From positions 4,154,001 to 4,218,000 of the forward strand of contig NZ_CP011125.1 of NCBI RefSeq assembly GCF_000737325.1: 64,000 nucleotides of DNA, read 5' to 3'. Positions 18,879-27,669 of this stretch are shown piece after piece; within the stretch, counting starts at the first letter, position 1, and each line of letters begins with the position of its first letter. This DNA is from Sandaracinus amylolyticus. GTDB lineage: Bacteria; Myxococcota_A; Polyangia; Polyangiales; Sandaracinaceae. The translations under genes and the position numbers were made by a program. The notes below the pieces were generated by a model. That model was not told where the DNA came from, made no database searches, and saw only the letters and a list, made by a program, of their open reading frames with translations.

Positions 18879-20680
18879 CGCGCCGCTCCGAACGGCGCGA
18901 GCGCCGCGAACGATCGCGCGCCCGCACGATCGAGCGCGCGCGCCACGCGACGGCGCGGCAGGTCGAGCCACACGTCGCGATACATCTCGTCCCACACCGG
19001 GTTGGGCCGGAAGCCGCGCACGTAGGGCTGCCAGGCCTCGTACTTCGTGTTCGAGAAGAGCCACGCCCAGGGCGAGTCGTCGACGAGGATGCGCGAGGCC
19101 TCGCGATAGAGCGCGATGCGCCGCTCGGGGTCGCGCTCCACGCGCGCGTCGTCGAGCACACGATCGAGCTCGGGGTTGCGATAGAACGCGCGGTTGCTCG
19201 AGCTCGTGTCGCTCGCCGAGCGCGAGTGATAGAGCGGCTCGAGCATGCTCGCGGGGTCGGGGAAGTCCATCGACCAGCCGCCGAAGAGCATCGTCGCGGT
19301 GCGCGGTCTTCCCGTCTGCTCGAGGTACACCGGGAACGACACCGGGCGCAGCCGCGCGCGGATGCCGATGGTCGCGAGATCCTGCTGCGCCAGGACGCCG
19401 TACGCCTGACCGGTCGGGCCCTCGCCGATCCAGAGATCGAGCTCCTCCTCGAGGCCCTCCGCGACGCAGTCCTCGCCCTCGACGCCTTCGCCGCGCGGCG
19501 TGCAGCGCACGGGATGTCCCGCGAGCGCCATCTCCTCGCGCGCTCGCGCGACGTCGTGCACCTGCGCGCCCGGGAGGTTCGGATCGTGCGCGCGGAGCGT
19601 CTCGGGGATCGGCTGACCGATGGTGCGCAGTCGTCCCGCGCGCTGACGATTCCAGCGATCGCGATCCATCGCGAAGCCGACCGCGCGCCGCACGTGACGG
19701 TTCGTGAAGGGCTCGAGCTCGGTGTTCATCTCGATGCCCCAGATGTCGACCTGCGCGTTCGTGACCGCGTGCGACTGCCACGCGCCCTGGCGGCGGAACC
19801 AGAGGTAGTCGGTCGGCGTGAAGCGATGGATGTGATCGATGTCGCCCGCGAGGAAGCGCATGAACGCGGGGCCGCGCCCGAGGTTCAGCTCGAGCACGAC
19901 GCGATCGAGGTAGGGCTCGCCCTCGCGATAGAAGTCGTCGTTGCGCCGGAACGAGACGCGCACGCCCGCTTCCCACTCCTCGAGCTCGAACGCGCCGGTG
20001 CCGACCGGGTGCTGCCCGACCTCGCTGCCCCAGCGCTCGTAGTTCTCGCGCGGCACGGGGAACGCGAAGCACATCGCCATCGAGTGCAGGAAGGCCTGAT
20101 CGGGGCGAGAGAGGCGGATCTCGATCGTGTGCTCGTCGATGACGCGGATGCCGCGCACGTGCTCGGCGCGTCGCGCGCGGTAGTCGTCGAAGCCGTCGAT
20201 CAGCGAGAAGAACGTCGCGCCCGGCGACGCGGTGTCGGGGTGCATCATGTGCTCGAGCGACCACCGCACGTCGTCGGCGACGAGCGCGCGCCCGTGGTGG
20301 AAGCGCACGTCGTCGCGCAGGCGGAACGTGTAGACGAGCCCGTCGTCGCTCATCGCCGGGAGCTCGCGCGCGAGGCGCGGCACGATGTTGAGATCGGAGT
20401 CGTGCTCGACGAGCCCCTCGAACATCAGCTTGAGCCCGACGTTCGAGATCGCGTTCCAGTCGACGAGCGGATCGAACCCGGCGACGTCGGACTCGTGGAA
20501 CGCGACGAAGGTGCCGCCGCGCTGCGGCTCCTCGTGGCCGGCGCCGGCGAACGCGGGCTCGGTCGGCATCGGCGGCAGGAAGAGCGCGACCACGGCGACG
20601 ATCGCGGCGAGCACGGCGAGGCTCGCGAGCCCCAGCACGCTCTCGGTGTCGCGGCGCTTCTTGGCGCGAGGGGTGGCCAT
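18875..20680 (-). CDS. ABC transporter substrate-binding protein, family 5 (peptide type)
   Basis: A 601-residue solute-binding protein of the SBP_bac_5 family that would capture peptides or similar ligands in the periplasm and hand them to the two permeases. It opens with basic residues and one hydrophobic segment (about 15-40: LGLASLAVLAAIVAVVALFL) without a lipobox, so it may be membrane-anchored rather than released. Family landmarks follow: QRGGTFVAFHESDVAGFDP, YTFRLRDDVRFHHGRALVADDV, and PVGTGAFELEEW. A Cys pair in an extra loop (RCTPRGEGVEGEDC) is unusual. An SD-like GGACTGAG precedes ATG 20680. It overlaps the downstream permease start. Confidence 0.9.
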   Translation of the reverse strand: MATPRAKKRRDTESVLGLASLAVLAAIVAVVALFLPPMPTEPAFAGAGHEEPQRGGTFVAFHESDVAGFDPLVDWNAISNVGLKLMFEGLVEHDSDLNIVPRLARELPAMSDDGLVYTFRLRDDVRFHHGRALVADDVRWSLEHMMHPDTASPGATFFSLIDGFDDYRARRAEHVRGIRVIDEHTIEIRLSRPDQAFLHSMAMCFAFPVPRENYERWGSEVGQHPVGTGAFELEEWEAGVRVSFRRNDDFYREGEPYLDRVVLELNLGRGPAFMRFLAGDIDHIHRFTPTDYLWFRRQGAWQSHAVTNAQVDIWGIEMNTELEPFTNRHVRRAVGFAMDRDRWNRQRAGRLRTIGQPIPETLRAHDPNLPGAQVHDVARAREEMALAGHPVRCTPRGEGVEGEDCVAEGLEEELDLWIGEGPTGQAYGVLAQQDLATIGIRARLRPVSFPVYLEQTGRPRTATMLFGGWSMDFPDPASMLEPLYHSRSASDTSSSNRAFYRNPELDRVLDDARVERDPERRIALYREASRILVDDSPWAWLFSNTKYEAWQPYVRGFRPNPVWDEMYRDVWLDLPRRRVARALDRAGARSFAALAPFGAAR

Positions 20681-20692
20681 CTCAGTCCTTCG

Positions 20693-20771
20693 GGAGTGCT
20701 CGCCGGCGCAGGGCCCGCACGGGAGTGTGCGGAGCACGCGGACGGGAGGGCCCTGAGCGGGCGAGCCGATG
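20693..20771. repeat. Structured intergenic element, copy 2 (within the ABC operon)
   Basis: A 79-bp homologue of the element at 11230-11303, here between the DppC-like stop and the binding-protein start. The outer stem is CAGGGCCC (20709-20716) with GGGCCCTG (20748-20755). The inner hairpin is GTGTGC (20725-20730), GGA loop, GCACGC (20734-20739), where one pair becomes a G-T wobble. Both stems are preserved relative to copy 1 despite sequence change. In this position it may set the ratio of binding protein to permease by RNA processing or attenuation, as REP-type elements do in other bacteria. Confidence 0.75.
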
Positions 20772-20783
20772 TCTGGACATTCC

Positions 20784-21629
20784 TCAGTCCTTCGGGTCGA
20801 GGGCGTCGCGCAGGCCCTCGCCGACCAGGTTGAAGCCGAAGACCGTCGCGACGATCAGCAGGCCCGGATAGAGCACGAGGCGCGGCGCGAGCGACATCAT
20901 GTCCTGCGCGTCGTGCAGCATCGTCCCCCACGTCGACGTGGGCGCGGGCACGCCGAGCCCGAGGAAGCTCATCGCGGACTCGACGAGGATCGTGTTCGCG
21001 ACGAGCGTGGTGCCGATCACGATCGCGGGGCCCGTCACGTTCGGGAGCACGTGGCGCGCGAGGATGCGCCACTCGCCCATCCCGAGCGCGCGCGCCGCCT
21101 GCACGAACTCGAGCTCGCGCACCTGCATCGTCTTCGTGCGCGTGACGCGCGCGAGCGTCGTCCACGAGAGCACGCCGAGCAGCACCACGAGCACGACGAT
21201 CGAGGGGCTGTTCACGACGCGGTTCACCGTGATCGCGATCAAGAGGAAGGGCAGGGACTGCATCACGTCGACCAGCTGCATCAGCAGCGAGTCGAGCCAG
21301 CCGCCGAAGTAGCCCGCGATCGTCCCGACGGAGAGCCCGATCAGCACCGCGATGATCGTCGCGGAGAGCGCCGCGCCGAGCGACGCGCGCCCGCCGTGGA
21401 GCAGGCGAGAGAGCTCGTCGCGCCCGAGCGTGTCGGCACCGAGCACCATCGCGCCGCCGGGCGCGCGCGGCGTGCCGTCCTCGAGGAGCCCCTCGGCGAA
21501 CTGGTGGTCGGGATCGGCCGGCGCGACGAAGGGCCCGAAGATCGCGGTCGAGAGGACGAACACGACCAGCGCGAGGCCCACCATCGCGCCCCGGTTCCGG
21601 CGGAAACGTCGCCAGGCGCGCGGGTCCAT
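20784..21629 (-). CDS. ABC transporter permease, DppC/OppC family
   Basis: The second channel subunit of the peptide-type importer (281 residues). The N-terminal cytosolic segment WRRFRRNRGAMVGLALV, the post-helix LGADTLGRDELSRLLHGGR and the EAA loop FVQAARALGMGEWRILARH are textbook DppC features. About six helices are predicted. It heads the operon, 103 bp before the binding-protein gene; the gap holds the structured element. No ATPase genes (DppD or DppF type) occur anywhere in this window, so ATPases must be encoded elsewhere or shared. Confidence 0.9.
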   Translation of the reverse strand: MDPRAWRRFRRNRGAMVGLALVVFVLSTAIFGPFVAPADPDHQFAEGLLEDGTPRAPGGAMVLGADTLGRDELSRLLHGGRASLGAALSATIIAVLIGLSVGTIAGYFGGWLDSLLMQLVDVMQSLPFLLIAITVNRVVNSPSIVVLVVLLGVLSWTTLARVTRTKTMQVRELEFVQAARALGMGEWRILARHVLPNVTGPAIVIGTTLVANTILVESAMSFLGLGVPAPTSTWGTMLHDAQDMMSLAPRLVLYPGLLIVATVFGFNLVGEGLRDALDPKD

Positions 21630-21661
21630 CGTGCGGGGCTACACCGCGTCCGCGCGTCCGG

Positions 21662-21952
21662 TCAATGCTGGCCGGTCGGATCGAACGGGGTCGCCCCGCC
21701 GGACGCGCAGACCAGCACGTTCGCCTGCGTCACGCCGTGGCAGGTCCAGCCCTGCGGGCACTCGCCGTCCGACGCGCAGCTGACCGTGCAGACGGGCTCC
21801 TCGCCGCGCACCCCGGCGACGCACAGGCCGCGCTGACACTCGCGGTCGTCGGCGCAGCGCTGTCCGGTACGCCGATCTCCTCGCGCCGACGAGCAAGCCA
21901 CCGCGAGCGACGCGACCAGGACCGCGAGGAAGGCGCGTCGCGCAGCGGGCAT
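21662..21952 (-). CDS. Small Cys-rich lipoprotein
   Basis: A 96-residue protein starting MPAARRAFLAVLVASLAVAC, with lipobox AVAC. The mature part has eight Cys in the pattern CADDREC..GLC..PVCTVSCASDGECPQGWTC..LVC, a compact disulfide module seen in myxobacterial secreted proteins. It lies 32 bp upstream of the DppC-like gene in the same direction, so it may be the first gene of that operon and act at the cell surface. ATG 21952 is chosen because it directly precedes the signal peptide. Function unknown. Confidence 0.75.
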   Translation of the reverse strand: MPAARRAFLAVLVASLAVACSSARGDRRTGQRCADDRECQRGLCVAGVRGEEPVCTVSCASDGECPQGWTCHGVTQANVLVCASGGATPFDPTGQH

Positions 21953-22167
21953 CACGCGCGGCAGCCTGCCGTGCGCATCCTGCGATCGCAAGGAACGCGT
22001 GGAGATCGGTCGATCGGCGCGCCGAAGATACGATCGCCTTCGTGAGACGGCGATCGCGTGAATGGAACGACGGCGCGCGATCGAGACCGTCTCGCGTTCG
22101 GTGCGCTCCACGAAAAGGCGCTGAAAACCGCGCAAAACGCGCGGTGTCCCCGCGTTGCGCATTTTTC

Positions 22168-22196
22168 TTGGCGCGTTCTCTCGAATGGAATACATT
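22168..22196 (+). promoter_or_regulatory. Housekeeping-type promoter for the MerR-like gene
   Basis: TTGGCG (22168-22173) and TACATT (22191-22196) are 17 bp apart, close to sigma-70 consensus and inside the most AT-rich stretch of this gap. An inverted repeat GAATG-GAATA-CATTC (22183-22197) overlaps the -10 and could be an operator. The rest of the gap 21953-22308 shows CGATCG-rich sequence but no gene. Confidence 0.55.
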
Positions 22197-22308
22197 CGCT
22201 CGCGCTCGAGGTGATTCCTCTCGCGAGGCGACCTCGACTGACGCTCGATCGGGGGATTCGAGCAGCGGGTGCTTTCCCGGACACACGGGCCCGGACCGGA
22301 GGACGTTG

Positions 22309-22836
22309 GTGAGCGAGATCGGCGGAAAGACGGGCGTCGGCGTGCGGAGCGAAGAGGCGCTCCGGGCGTTCGAGCGCGCGCATCCGCAGGGCCTCGCGGT
22401 CCAGCAGATCGTCGACTGGTTCGATCAGGGCGGTGATCGGCTCACCGAGGCGACGTTCCGGAAGTACGTCCAGCTCGGGCTGCTGCCGCGCAGCGTCCGG
22501 GTGGGACGCAAGGGCAAGCACCGCGGGTCGCAGGGGCTCTATCCCGCGACGGTCATCGGGCGGATCGAGACCATCCGCCGCCTGATGGCGCAGGGCTTCA
22601 CGATCGAAGAGATCCAGCGCGAATTCTTCGTGCGCGGCGACGTCGAGGAGCTCGGGCGCAACCTCGACCGCGTGTGGTCGGCGATCGAGCGGCGCATCGC
22701 CGATCGCGGCGGCGACGCGCTCGCGGAGAAGCAGCTGGCCGAGGCGCGCGCGCTGGGCGTGTCGCTGATGGAGACGCTCGACGCGATCGAGCAGCGGATG
22801 TCGATGCGCGCCCGCATGGCGCGGGCTGCGGTCTGA
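22309..22836 (+). CDS. MerR-like helix-turn-helix regulator
   Basis: A 175-residue predicted DNA-binding protein. Residues about 25-95 match the MerR N-terminal domain: [18 protein letters not shown] as recognition helix and start of wing, [20 protein letters not shown] and [11 protein letters not shown] after it. The C-terminal half is helical and could dimerise. It lacks an evident effector domain or Cys metal site. It starts at GTG 22309 behind the SD GGAGGACG. It is followed 70 bp later by a sigma-region-4-like protein gene in the same direction, a pairing that suggests joint action in transcription control. Confidence 0.82.
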   Translation: MSEIGGKTGVGVRSEEALRAFERAHPQGLAVQQIVDWFDQGGDRLTEATFRKYVQLGLLPRSVRVGRKGKHRGSQGLYPATVIGRIETIRRLMAQGFTIEEIQREFFVRGDVEELGRNLDRVWSAIERRIADRGGDALAEKQLAEARALGVSLMETLDAIEQRMSMRARMARAAV

Positions 22837-22906
22837 GTGGGCGGGCGTCGCTCCGCGGGCGAGGCGGGGCGGCGAACGGAAGAACGAGCGAAGGGCGGAG
22901 GCAACG

Positions 22907-23488
22907 ATGTCGGAGCAGCAGGAGCTCGATTACGAACTCGAGCAGGGCGACTTCGGGGGCGAAGGGGACGAGGACGGAGCGGGCGAGATGCCACCCGCCC
23001 TCGACGGCTCACTCGCGCTCGCGCTCGCGGCCGAGACCGACGAGGACGCGGAGGACGGCGACGAGAAGGGCCGCCGGAAGCGCCGCAATCGCGCGCGCGC
23101 GCGCACCATCTCGATCCGACGGCTGAGCAAGGCCGAGCTCAACCGCGGCAAGATGCTGTACCCCGAGACCGACTACTGGAAGCCGACGACGCGCGCGGAG
23201 TGCATCGACATGGAGCGGCCGTGCCCGTTCGTGTCGTGCAAGTATCACCTGTACCTCGACGTCCACCCGGTGCGCGGCAGCATCAAGGTGAACTTCACGG
23301 ACATCGAGGTCTGGGAGATGACCGAGACCTGCGCGCTCGACATCGCGGACCGCGGCGGCATCACGCTCGAGGAGGTCGGCGAGATCATGAACCTGACGCG
23401 CGAGCGCGTGCGCCAGGTCGAGACGGCCGGCCTGGCGAAGCTCGCGGCGCTGCAGGACGTCGCGCGGCTGAAGGACTACTGCCTCTGA
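22907..23488 (+). CDS. Sigma factor region 4-like DNA-binding protein lacking regions 1-3
   Basis: A 193-residue protein. The first 50 residues are strongly acidic, then a basic stretch ([19 protein letters not shown]) follows. A middle domain has the Cys pair [16 protein letters not shown]. The C-terminal 50 residues match the sigma-70 region 4 helix-turn-helix: [20 protein letters not shown], which normally binds the -35 element. Regions 2 and 3, needed to melt DNA, are absent, so it cannot be a complete sigma factor. It may bind promoters or RNA polymerase as an accessory factor. SD GGCGGAGG precedes ATG 22907. Confidence 0.8.
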   Translation: MSEQQELDYELEQGDFGGEGDEDGAGEMPPALDGSLALALAAETDEDAEDGDEKGRRKRRNRARARTISIRRLSKAELNRGKMLYPETDYWKPTTRAECIDMERPCPFVSCKYHLYLDVHPVRGSIKVNFTDIEVWEMTETCALDIADRGGITLEEVGEIMNLTRERVRQVETAGLAKLAALQDVARLKDYCL

Positions 23489-23563
23489 GCGCGCGGGGCT
23501 GACGCGGCACGCGGGGAGGGCGTGCCGCGCTTCGAGCGCACTTCCGCGTCGACTCGCTCCGAG

Positions 23564-24121
23564 TCAGCGCGCGCGCCGGTAGTGCACTGCGATCGCGCCG
23601 CAGCGGAGCGGCTTCGACGAGACCAGCTCGAGCCGTCGCGTGCTGGGCAGCCCGCTCTGATACAGGGTCGGGCCGTGGCCGGCGATCCTGGGGTGGACGA
23701 GGAACTTGTACTCGTCGATCAGATCCAGCCGGTCCAGCTCGGTCGCGAGCTTGCCGCTCCCGAGGAGCACGCCTGCCGGGGTCGCGTCCTTGAGCTTCTG
23801 CACGCCCGTCCGCAGGTCGCCGGCGATGTGGTGGCTGTTGGTCCACGGGAAGGCCGTTCGCGTCGACGAGACCACGTACTTCGGCTTGGCCTCCAGCTTG
23901 ACCGCCCACTCGCGCATCGCCGGCGGCGCTTCCACGTCGCCGCGGGCGACCGCCGGCCAGTAGCTCTCCATCATCTCGTAGGTGACGCGGCCCCACAGCA
24001 TCGCCCCGCCCTCGTCCATGAGGCGGGTGAAGAAGGCGTGTGTCTCGTCGTCGACGACGCCCTCCTGGTGGTCGACGCAGCCATCCAGGGTGACGTTGAT
24101 GCTGAAGGTCAGGAGTCCCAT
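23564..24121 (-). CDS. Dihydrofolate reductase family protein (RibD C-terminal type)
   Basis: A 185-residue NADPH-dependent reductase-like protein of the YyaP/YwjB sort: MGLLTFSINVTLDGCVDHQEG at the start, AMLWGRVTYEMMESYWP, a central strand ending LLGSGKLATELDRLDLIDEY, and VHPRIAGHGPTLY near the end. Length is normal for the family, whose members are often of unknown substrate. It stands alone between unrelated genes. Its codon choice looks slightly less extreme in G+C than its neighbours, which would fit acquisition, but I did not measure this. Confidence 0.85.
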   Translation of the reverse strand: MGLLTFSINVTLDGCVDHQEGVVDDETHAFFTRLMDEGGAMLWGRVTYEMMESYWPAVARGDVEAPPAMREWAVKLEAKPKYVVSSTRTAFPWTNSHHIAGDLRTGVQKLKDATPAGVLLGSGKLATELDRLDLIDEYKFLVHPRIAGHGPTLYQSGLPSTRRLELVSSKPLRCGAIAVHYRRAR

Positions 24122-24177
24122 CCGGCGAGCCTAAGCCATGATCGCAGCTCGCGTCCGCGGGTGAACGCGACGCCCGA

Positions 24178-24549
24178 TCAGCGCTTCTTCTCGTCGTCTC
24201 GCTCGGCCTCGCGCTCGAGGCGCTCGACCTCGCTCTCGTCGTCGCTCTGCTGCGGCGTCTCGCTCTTGCCGCGGCGGCCTTCGAGCGCGTCCACGAGCCC
24301 GCGCGTCATCTTGCCGAGCTCCGCGCCCAGCTGACGCGCCATCGGCTCCGCTTCCTTGCCGACCTTCTCGAGCGCCTTCTCGGCCTCGGTCGCCGCCTTG
24401 CGGACGGCGGGGTCCGCGGCCGCGACCAGCAGCTCGGCTGCCTTCTTCATGTGCCCGAGGGCCGCGAAGAGCTCGTTCTTCGCGTCCGCCGGGCTCGGAC
24501 CCTTCTCCGACTCGTCCCGCCCCTCGTCGTCGTCACGCGGCTCGCTCAT
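24178..24549 (-). CDS. Small charged helical protein
   Basis: A 123-residue cytosolic protein with acidic ends and a predicted long amphipathic helix from about residue 22 to 85 (NELFAALGHMKKAAELLVAAAD, then VRKAATEAEKALEKVGKEAE). Heptad-like spacing of Leu/Ala suggests a coiled coil. No family or motif recognised. The start ATG 24549 (MSEPRDDDEG) has CTAGTC eight bases upstream and a TTGATG 16 bp before that, so it is probably transcribed as a leaderless or near-leaderless mRNA. Confidence 0.65.
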   Translation of the reverse strand: MSEPRDDDEGRDESEKGPSPADAKNELFAALGHMKKAAELLVAAADPAVRKAATEAEKALEKVGKEAEPMARQLGAELGKMTRGLVDALEGRRGKSETPQQSDDESEVERLEREAERDDEKKR

Positions 24550-24557
24550 GGCGCAAC

Positions 24558-24585
24558 GACTAGCCTCGGGCGCCGCGCGCATCAA
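24558..24585 (-). promoter_or_regulatory. Promoter with TTGATG and CTAGTC, 8 bp before the start at 24549
   Basis: On the minus strand TTGATG, 16 bp, CTAGTC, then 8 bp to ATG. The very short gap implies a leaderless or near-leaderless transcript. Confidence 0.4.
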
Positions 24586-24597
24586 GCGACCGGCGCC

Positions 24598-26727
24598 TCA
24601 CGGGCACGCGGGCCGCCAGATGAGCACCTCGTTGTTCCCCTCGCGACACTCCGCGATCGCGCCGCCCGCCGGCTCCTCCGGGTCGTCGACCACGGCCCAG
24701 TAGTCGACCACGTCGCCGCTCAGCGCGATCTCGACCTCGACCGTCTCCGACCCGCCGTTCGGCAGCAGGACACCCGTCGTCTCCGCCTGCGCGACGACCA
24801 TCCCGGCGCTCGGCCGGCCGCGATACACGCGCACCACGACCCCCGCGCCGACGCGCTCGAGGCCCCAGTTCTGCACGTCGATGCGCACCCGCGCGCGCCC
24901 GCGGCCCACGCACTCGTACTGGCCGCGCCCGCCCCAGAGATCCGGCACGACGAGCACGTCGCCGCCCTCGCGGAGGTTCTGGCGATACGCGTTCAGCACG
25001 GTCCAGCTGCCCGGCTCGGGGCTCCGGATGTGCCCGCCCTCGGTCACGTTCGTGATGTGATACGCGTGCTGGTTCCAGATGCGCCGCGCGCCGACCCAGC
25101 GGCCCCGGGCGTCGCCCCAGATCTCCACGCCCGGGTCCGTCGTGCGGTCCGTCGGGCGCTGGAGGAACGTCGCCTCGGAGTTCGCGGTGAACACGATCTC
25201 CGCGTCGCCGTCGCTGTCGACGTCCGCGATCACCGGGTTCTCGGTGCGCGTGCGCGACGAGTTCATCTGCCGGAACAGCTCGGTGCCCGCGTAGCCGTCG
25301 TACACGCGGAAGAAGAACTGGTCGTTGTAGACGACCTCCGCGCGGCCATCGCCGTTGAAGTCGAACACGCTCGAGCCGGTCGCCGCCGACGAGTCGTCCT
25401 CGGTGTTCGACGTCCAGCGCACGCCCACGCCGCCGCAGCCGATCTCGGGGCGACGCCGGTCGCAGTCGAGGTCGTAGACGCCGTACGCCGCGCCGTGTGC
25501 CACGCCGATCTCGGGACGCCCGTCGCCGTCGAAGTCCGCGACCGTCGGCGCGCCGCCGAGCGCATCACGGCCGCGACCTTCGATGACGCGGTCCCACTTG
25601 ATCTCGCCGGTGCGCCCGTCGAGCACGTAGAGGAAGCCCTGCGAGACGAGCACGATCTCGGGGCCCGGGTTGAACCCCATGTCCGCGATGGCGCAGAGCC
25701 CGTCGCCCATCGCCGTCTGGGCCCACATGACGCTGCCGTTCGCGCGCATCGCGGTCCGGCCCGCGACGATCTCCTGCTCGCCGTCGCCGTCGAGGTCCGC
25801 GACGCACGAGATCGGGCCGAGGATGTCGTTCGCGCCGCGCGTCGTCGTCGCCGAGGGCGCCGTCCAGCGGTGCGCGCCGGTGCGTCCCTCGAGCACGGTG
25901 CGCCCGATGACGACCTCGACCGTTCCGTCGCCCTCGAGATCCGCGAGGCTGATCGCACCGCCGATCGTCCGCGACCACCGCGTCCCGCGCTCGAGCGCCG
26001 AGGGATACGCCGACTCCCACATCAGCGTGCCGTCGTGGTGGAACGCGAAGGTCCCGGAGTCGACGCCCATGCCGACGATCTCGTTGTCGCCGTCGCCGTC
26101 GAGGTCCCCCGCCGCGAGGTTCGTCGAGGGCTCGAGCGGCCCGAACGGGCCCATCGGGCCGGTCGCGGTCGGATAGCTGATCGTCGTCTCGGTGCGCGGA
26201 TCCCAGATGCGCAGCGTGCCGTACTCCGAGCCGCTCCCGAGCGAGTCGTAGGAGACGAACACGACGACCGGCTCGAGGTCCTCGCCGTCGTTCGGCGTCA
26301 GATCGATGACGAGCGGGGTCGCGCAGACGTGCCAGCTCGCCGGGTCCGACATCGTGCCGCCGCGCTCGGGCCAGCGCGTCTCGAGCACCGGATCGTCGAA
26401 CGGGTGGATCTCGGGAACGATACGGCACGTCGTCGGGTCGGGCGGACCGCCCACCGGCGGCTCGGCGTCACGGCCCGATGCGTCCCAGCGCATCCCGGCG
26501 TCGCCGCCGCCGTCGCCGGCATCGCCGCCGTCGAGCTCGTGGCCGCCGTCGAAGTCGGGGCCGGCGTCGAAGTCGGGGCCGCCGTCGAAACGTCCGCCGT
26601 CGCGTGGGCCGCCGTCGAGGCGAGCGCCGTCGGGCAGGAGCAACGGGTCGTGCTCGTGCGAGGCGTAGCAGCCGGGGGTCGCGACGAGGGCGAGCGCCAG
26701 GAGAAGCGATGGGGTGCTGCGGGTCAC
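24598..26727 (-). CDS. FG-GAP/VCBS repeat lipoprotein
   Basis: A 709-residue exported protein. The signal peptide ends in ATPGC (lipobox), followed by about 60 residues of Asp/Gly repeats (DGGPDFDAGPDFDGG). The body contains at least six FG-GAP/VCBS calcium-binding loops, for example DLDGDGDNEIVG, DLEGDGTVEVVIG, DLDGDGEQEIVAG, DFDGDGRPEIG, DFNGDGRAEVVY and DVDSDGDAEIVF, forming a beta-propeller as in integrin alpha chains. A C-terminal beta domain begins near residue 590. Such proteins sit on the surface and bind partners or polymers. It is a stand-alone gene. Confidence 0.9.
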   Translation of the reverse strand: MTRSTPSLLLALALVATPGCYASHEHDPLLLPDGARLDGGPRDGGRFDGGPDFDAGPDFDGGHELDGGDAGDGGGDAGMRWDASGRDAEPPVGGPPDPTTCRIVPEIHPFDDPVLETRWPERGGTMSDPASWHVCATPLVIDLTPNDGEDLEPVVVFVSYDSLGSGSEYGTLRIWDPRTETTISYPTATGPMGPFGPLEPSTNLAAGDLDGDGDNEIVGMGVDSGTFAFHHDGTLMWESAYPSALERGTRWSRTIGGAISLADLEGDGTVEVVIGRTVLEGRTGAHRWTAPSATTTRGANDILGPISCVADLDGDGEQEIVAGRTAMRANGSVMWAQTAMGDGLCAIADMGFNPGPEIVLVSQGFLYVLDGRTGEIKWDRVIEGRGRDALGGAPTVADFDGDGRPEIGVAHGAAYGVYDLDCDRRRPEIGCGGVGVRWTSNTEDDSSAATGSSVFDFNGDGRAEVVYNDQFFFRVYDGYAGTELFRQMNSSRTRTENPVIADVDSDGDAEIVFTANSEATFLQRPTDRTTDPGVEIWGDARGRWVGARRIWNQHAYHITNVTEGGHIRSPEPGSWTVLNAYRQNLREGGDVLVVPDLWGGRGQYECVGRGRARVRIDVQNWGLERVGAGVVVRVYRGRPSAGMVVAQAETTGVLLPNGGSETVEVEIALSGDVVDYWAVVDDPEEPAGGAIAECREGNNEVLIWRPACP

Positions 26728-26865
26728 GGGGGCTCCGGGGTCGCGCCAGCGCCAACAAGCATCGTGCCATCCGGCAGATGCGCGTTTCTTCGACGGTTTC
26801 GCGCTGAACCGCGGCTCACCGTAACGGGCGCGGCAGGCGCGACGCGAGCGTTCCCGTCAGGAAAC

Positions 26866-27636
26866 TCACGCCGGCTCGGTCGCGACGCGGTGGGTGAGCG
26901 TGCCGACGCCCGTGATCTCCACCTCCACGACGTCACCCGCGGCCAGCGGACCGACGCCCGCGGGCGTGCCCGTCAGCAGCACGTCGCCCGGCAGAAGCGT
27001 CATCACCGACGACACGTACGCGAGCAGCTCCGCGACCGGCCACACCATGTCGGCCACGCGCCCGTCCTGGCGCGTCTCGCCGTTGACGCGCGTGCGGAGC
27101 GAGAGCGATGCGAGCTCGCCCGGCTCGGTCTCGAGCCAGGGCCCGATCGGGCAGAACGTGTCGAAGCTCTTCGCGCGCGTGAACTGGACGTCCTTGCGCT
27201 GGAGATCGCGCGCCGTGACGTCGTTCGCGCACGTGATGCCGCCGATCGAGCGCGCTGCGGTCGCGACGTCCGCCCGGCGCAGCGTCGCGCCCACCACGAC
27301 CGCGAGCTCGCCCTCGTGCTCGACGCGGCTCGACTGCGGCGGGAGCAGCACCGTGCCTTCGTGCGCGAGCAGCGCGCTCGGCGGCTTCATGAAGAGCAGC
27401 GGCTCGGGCGGGACCTCGTGGCCGAGCTCCTTCGCGTGCTCGCGGTAGTTGCGCCCGACGCACACGATCTTGCTCGGCGTCACCGGCGGCAGGATCGCGC
27501 CCTTCTTGATCGGCACGAGCCGGTCGGTCTCGGTCCCGCCTTCCCAGGGCGCCGCGGTCCAGAGCCGCGCCGTGGCGTCGTCGTAGAGGCGGGCCCAGTA
27601 GTCGAGACCGCCGTGGCGGAGCCGCATCAAACGCAT
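26866..27636 (-). CDS. Fumarylacetoacetate hydrolase family protein
   Basis: A 256-residue metal-dependent hydrolase or decarboxylase of the FAH superfamily. Core motifs: SKIVCVGRNYREHAKELG (H67), the metal-binding HEGELAVVVG with E108 and E110, D139 in GGITCANDVTARDLQ, and KSFDTFCPIGPW. The late LLTGTPAGVGPL is also typical. Homologues include acylpyruvate hydrolases and homoprotocatechuate isomerases; the acylpyruvate hydrolase group fits the size best. It lies 33 bp upstream of the next minus-strand start only as a neighbour and shows no clear pathway context. Confidence 0.9.
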   Translation of the reverse strand: MRLMRLRHGGLDYWARLYDDATARLWTAAPWEGGTETDRLVPIKKGAILPPVTPSKIVCVGRNYREHAKELGHEVPPEPLLFMKPPSALLAHEGTVLLPPQSSRVEHEGELAVVVGATLRRADVATAARSIGGITCANDVTARDLQRKDVQFTRAKSFDTFCPIGPWLETEPGELASLSLRTRVNGETRQDGRVADMVWPVAELLAYVSSVMTLLPGDVLLTGTPAGVGPLAAGDVVEVEITGVGTLTHRVATEPA

Positions 27637-27669
27637 CGCCGGGCACGCTAGCGCGCCCGGCGGCGCGCG

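Noticed and set aside
23564-24121. Horizontally acquired island at the dihydrofolate reductase-like gene
   Set aside because: Composition seemed slightly different by eye, but no mobile gene, repeat or tRNA borders it; measurement would be needed.
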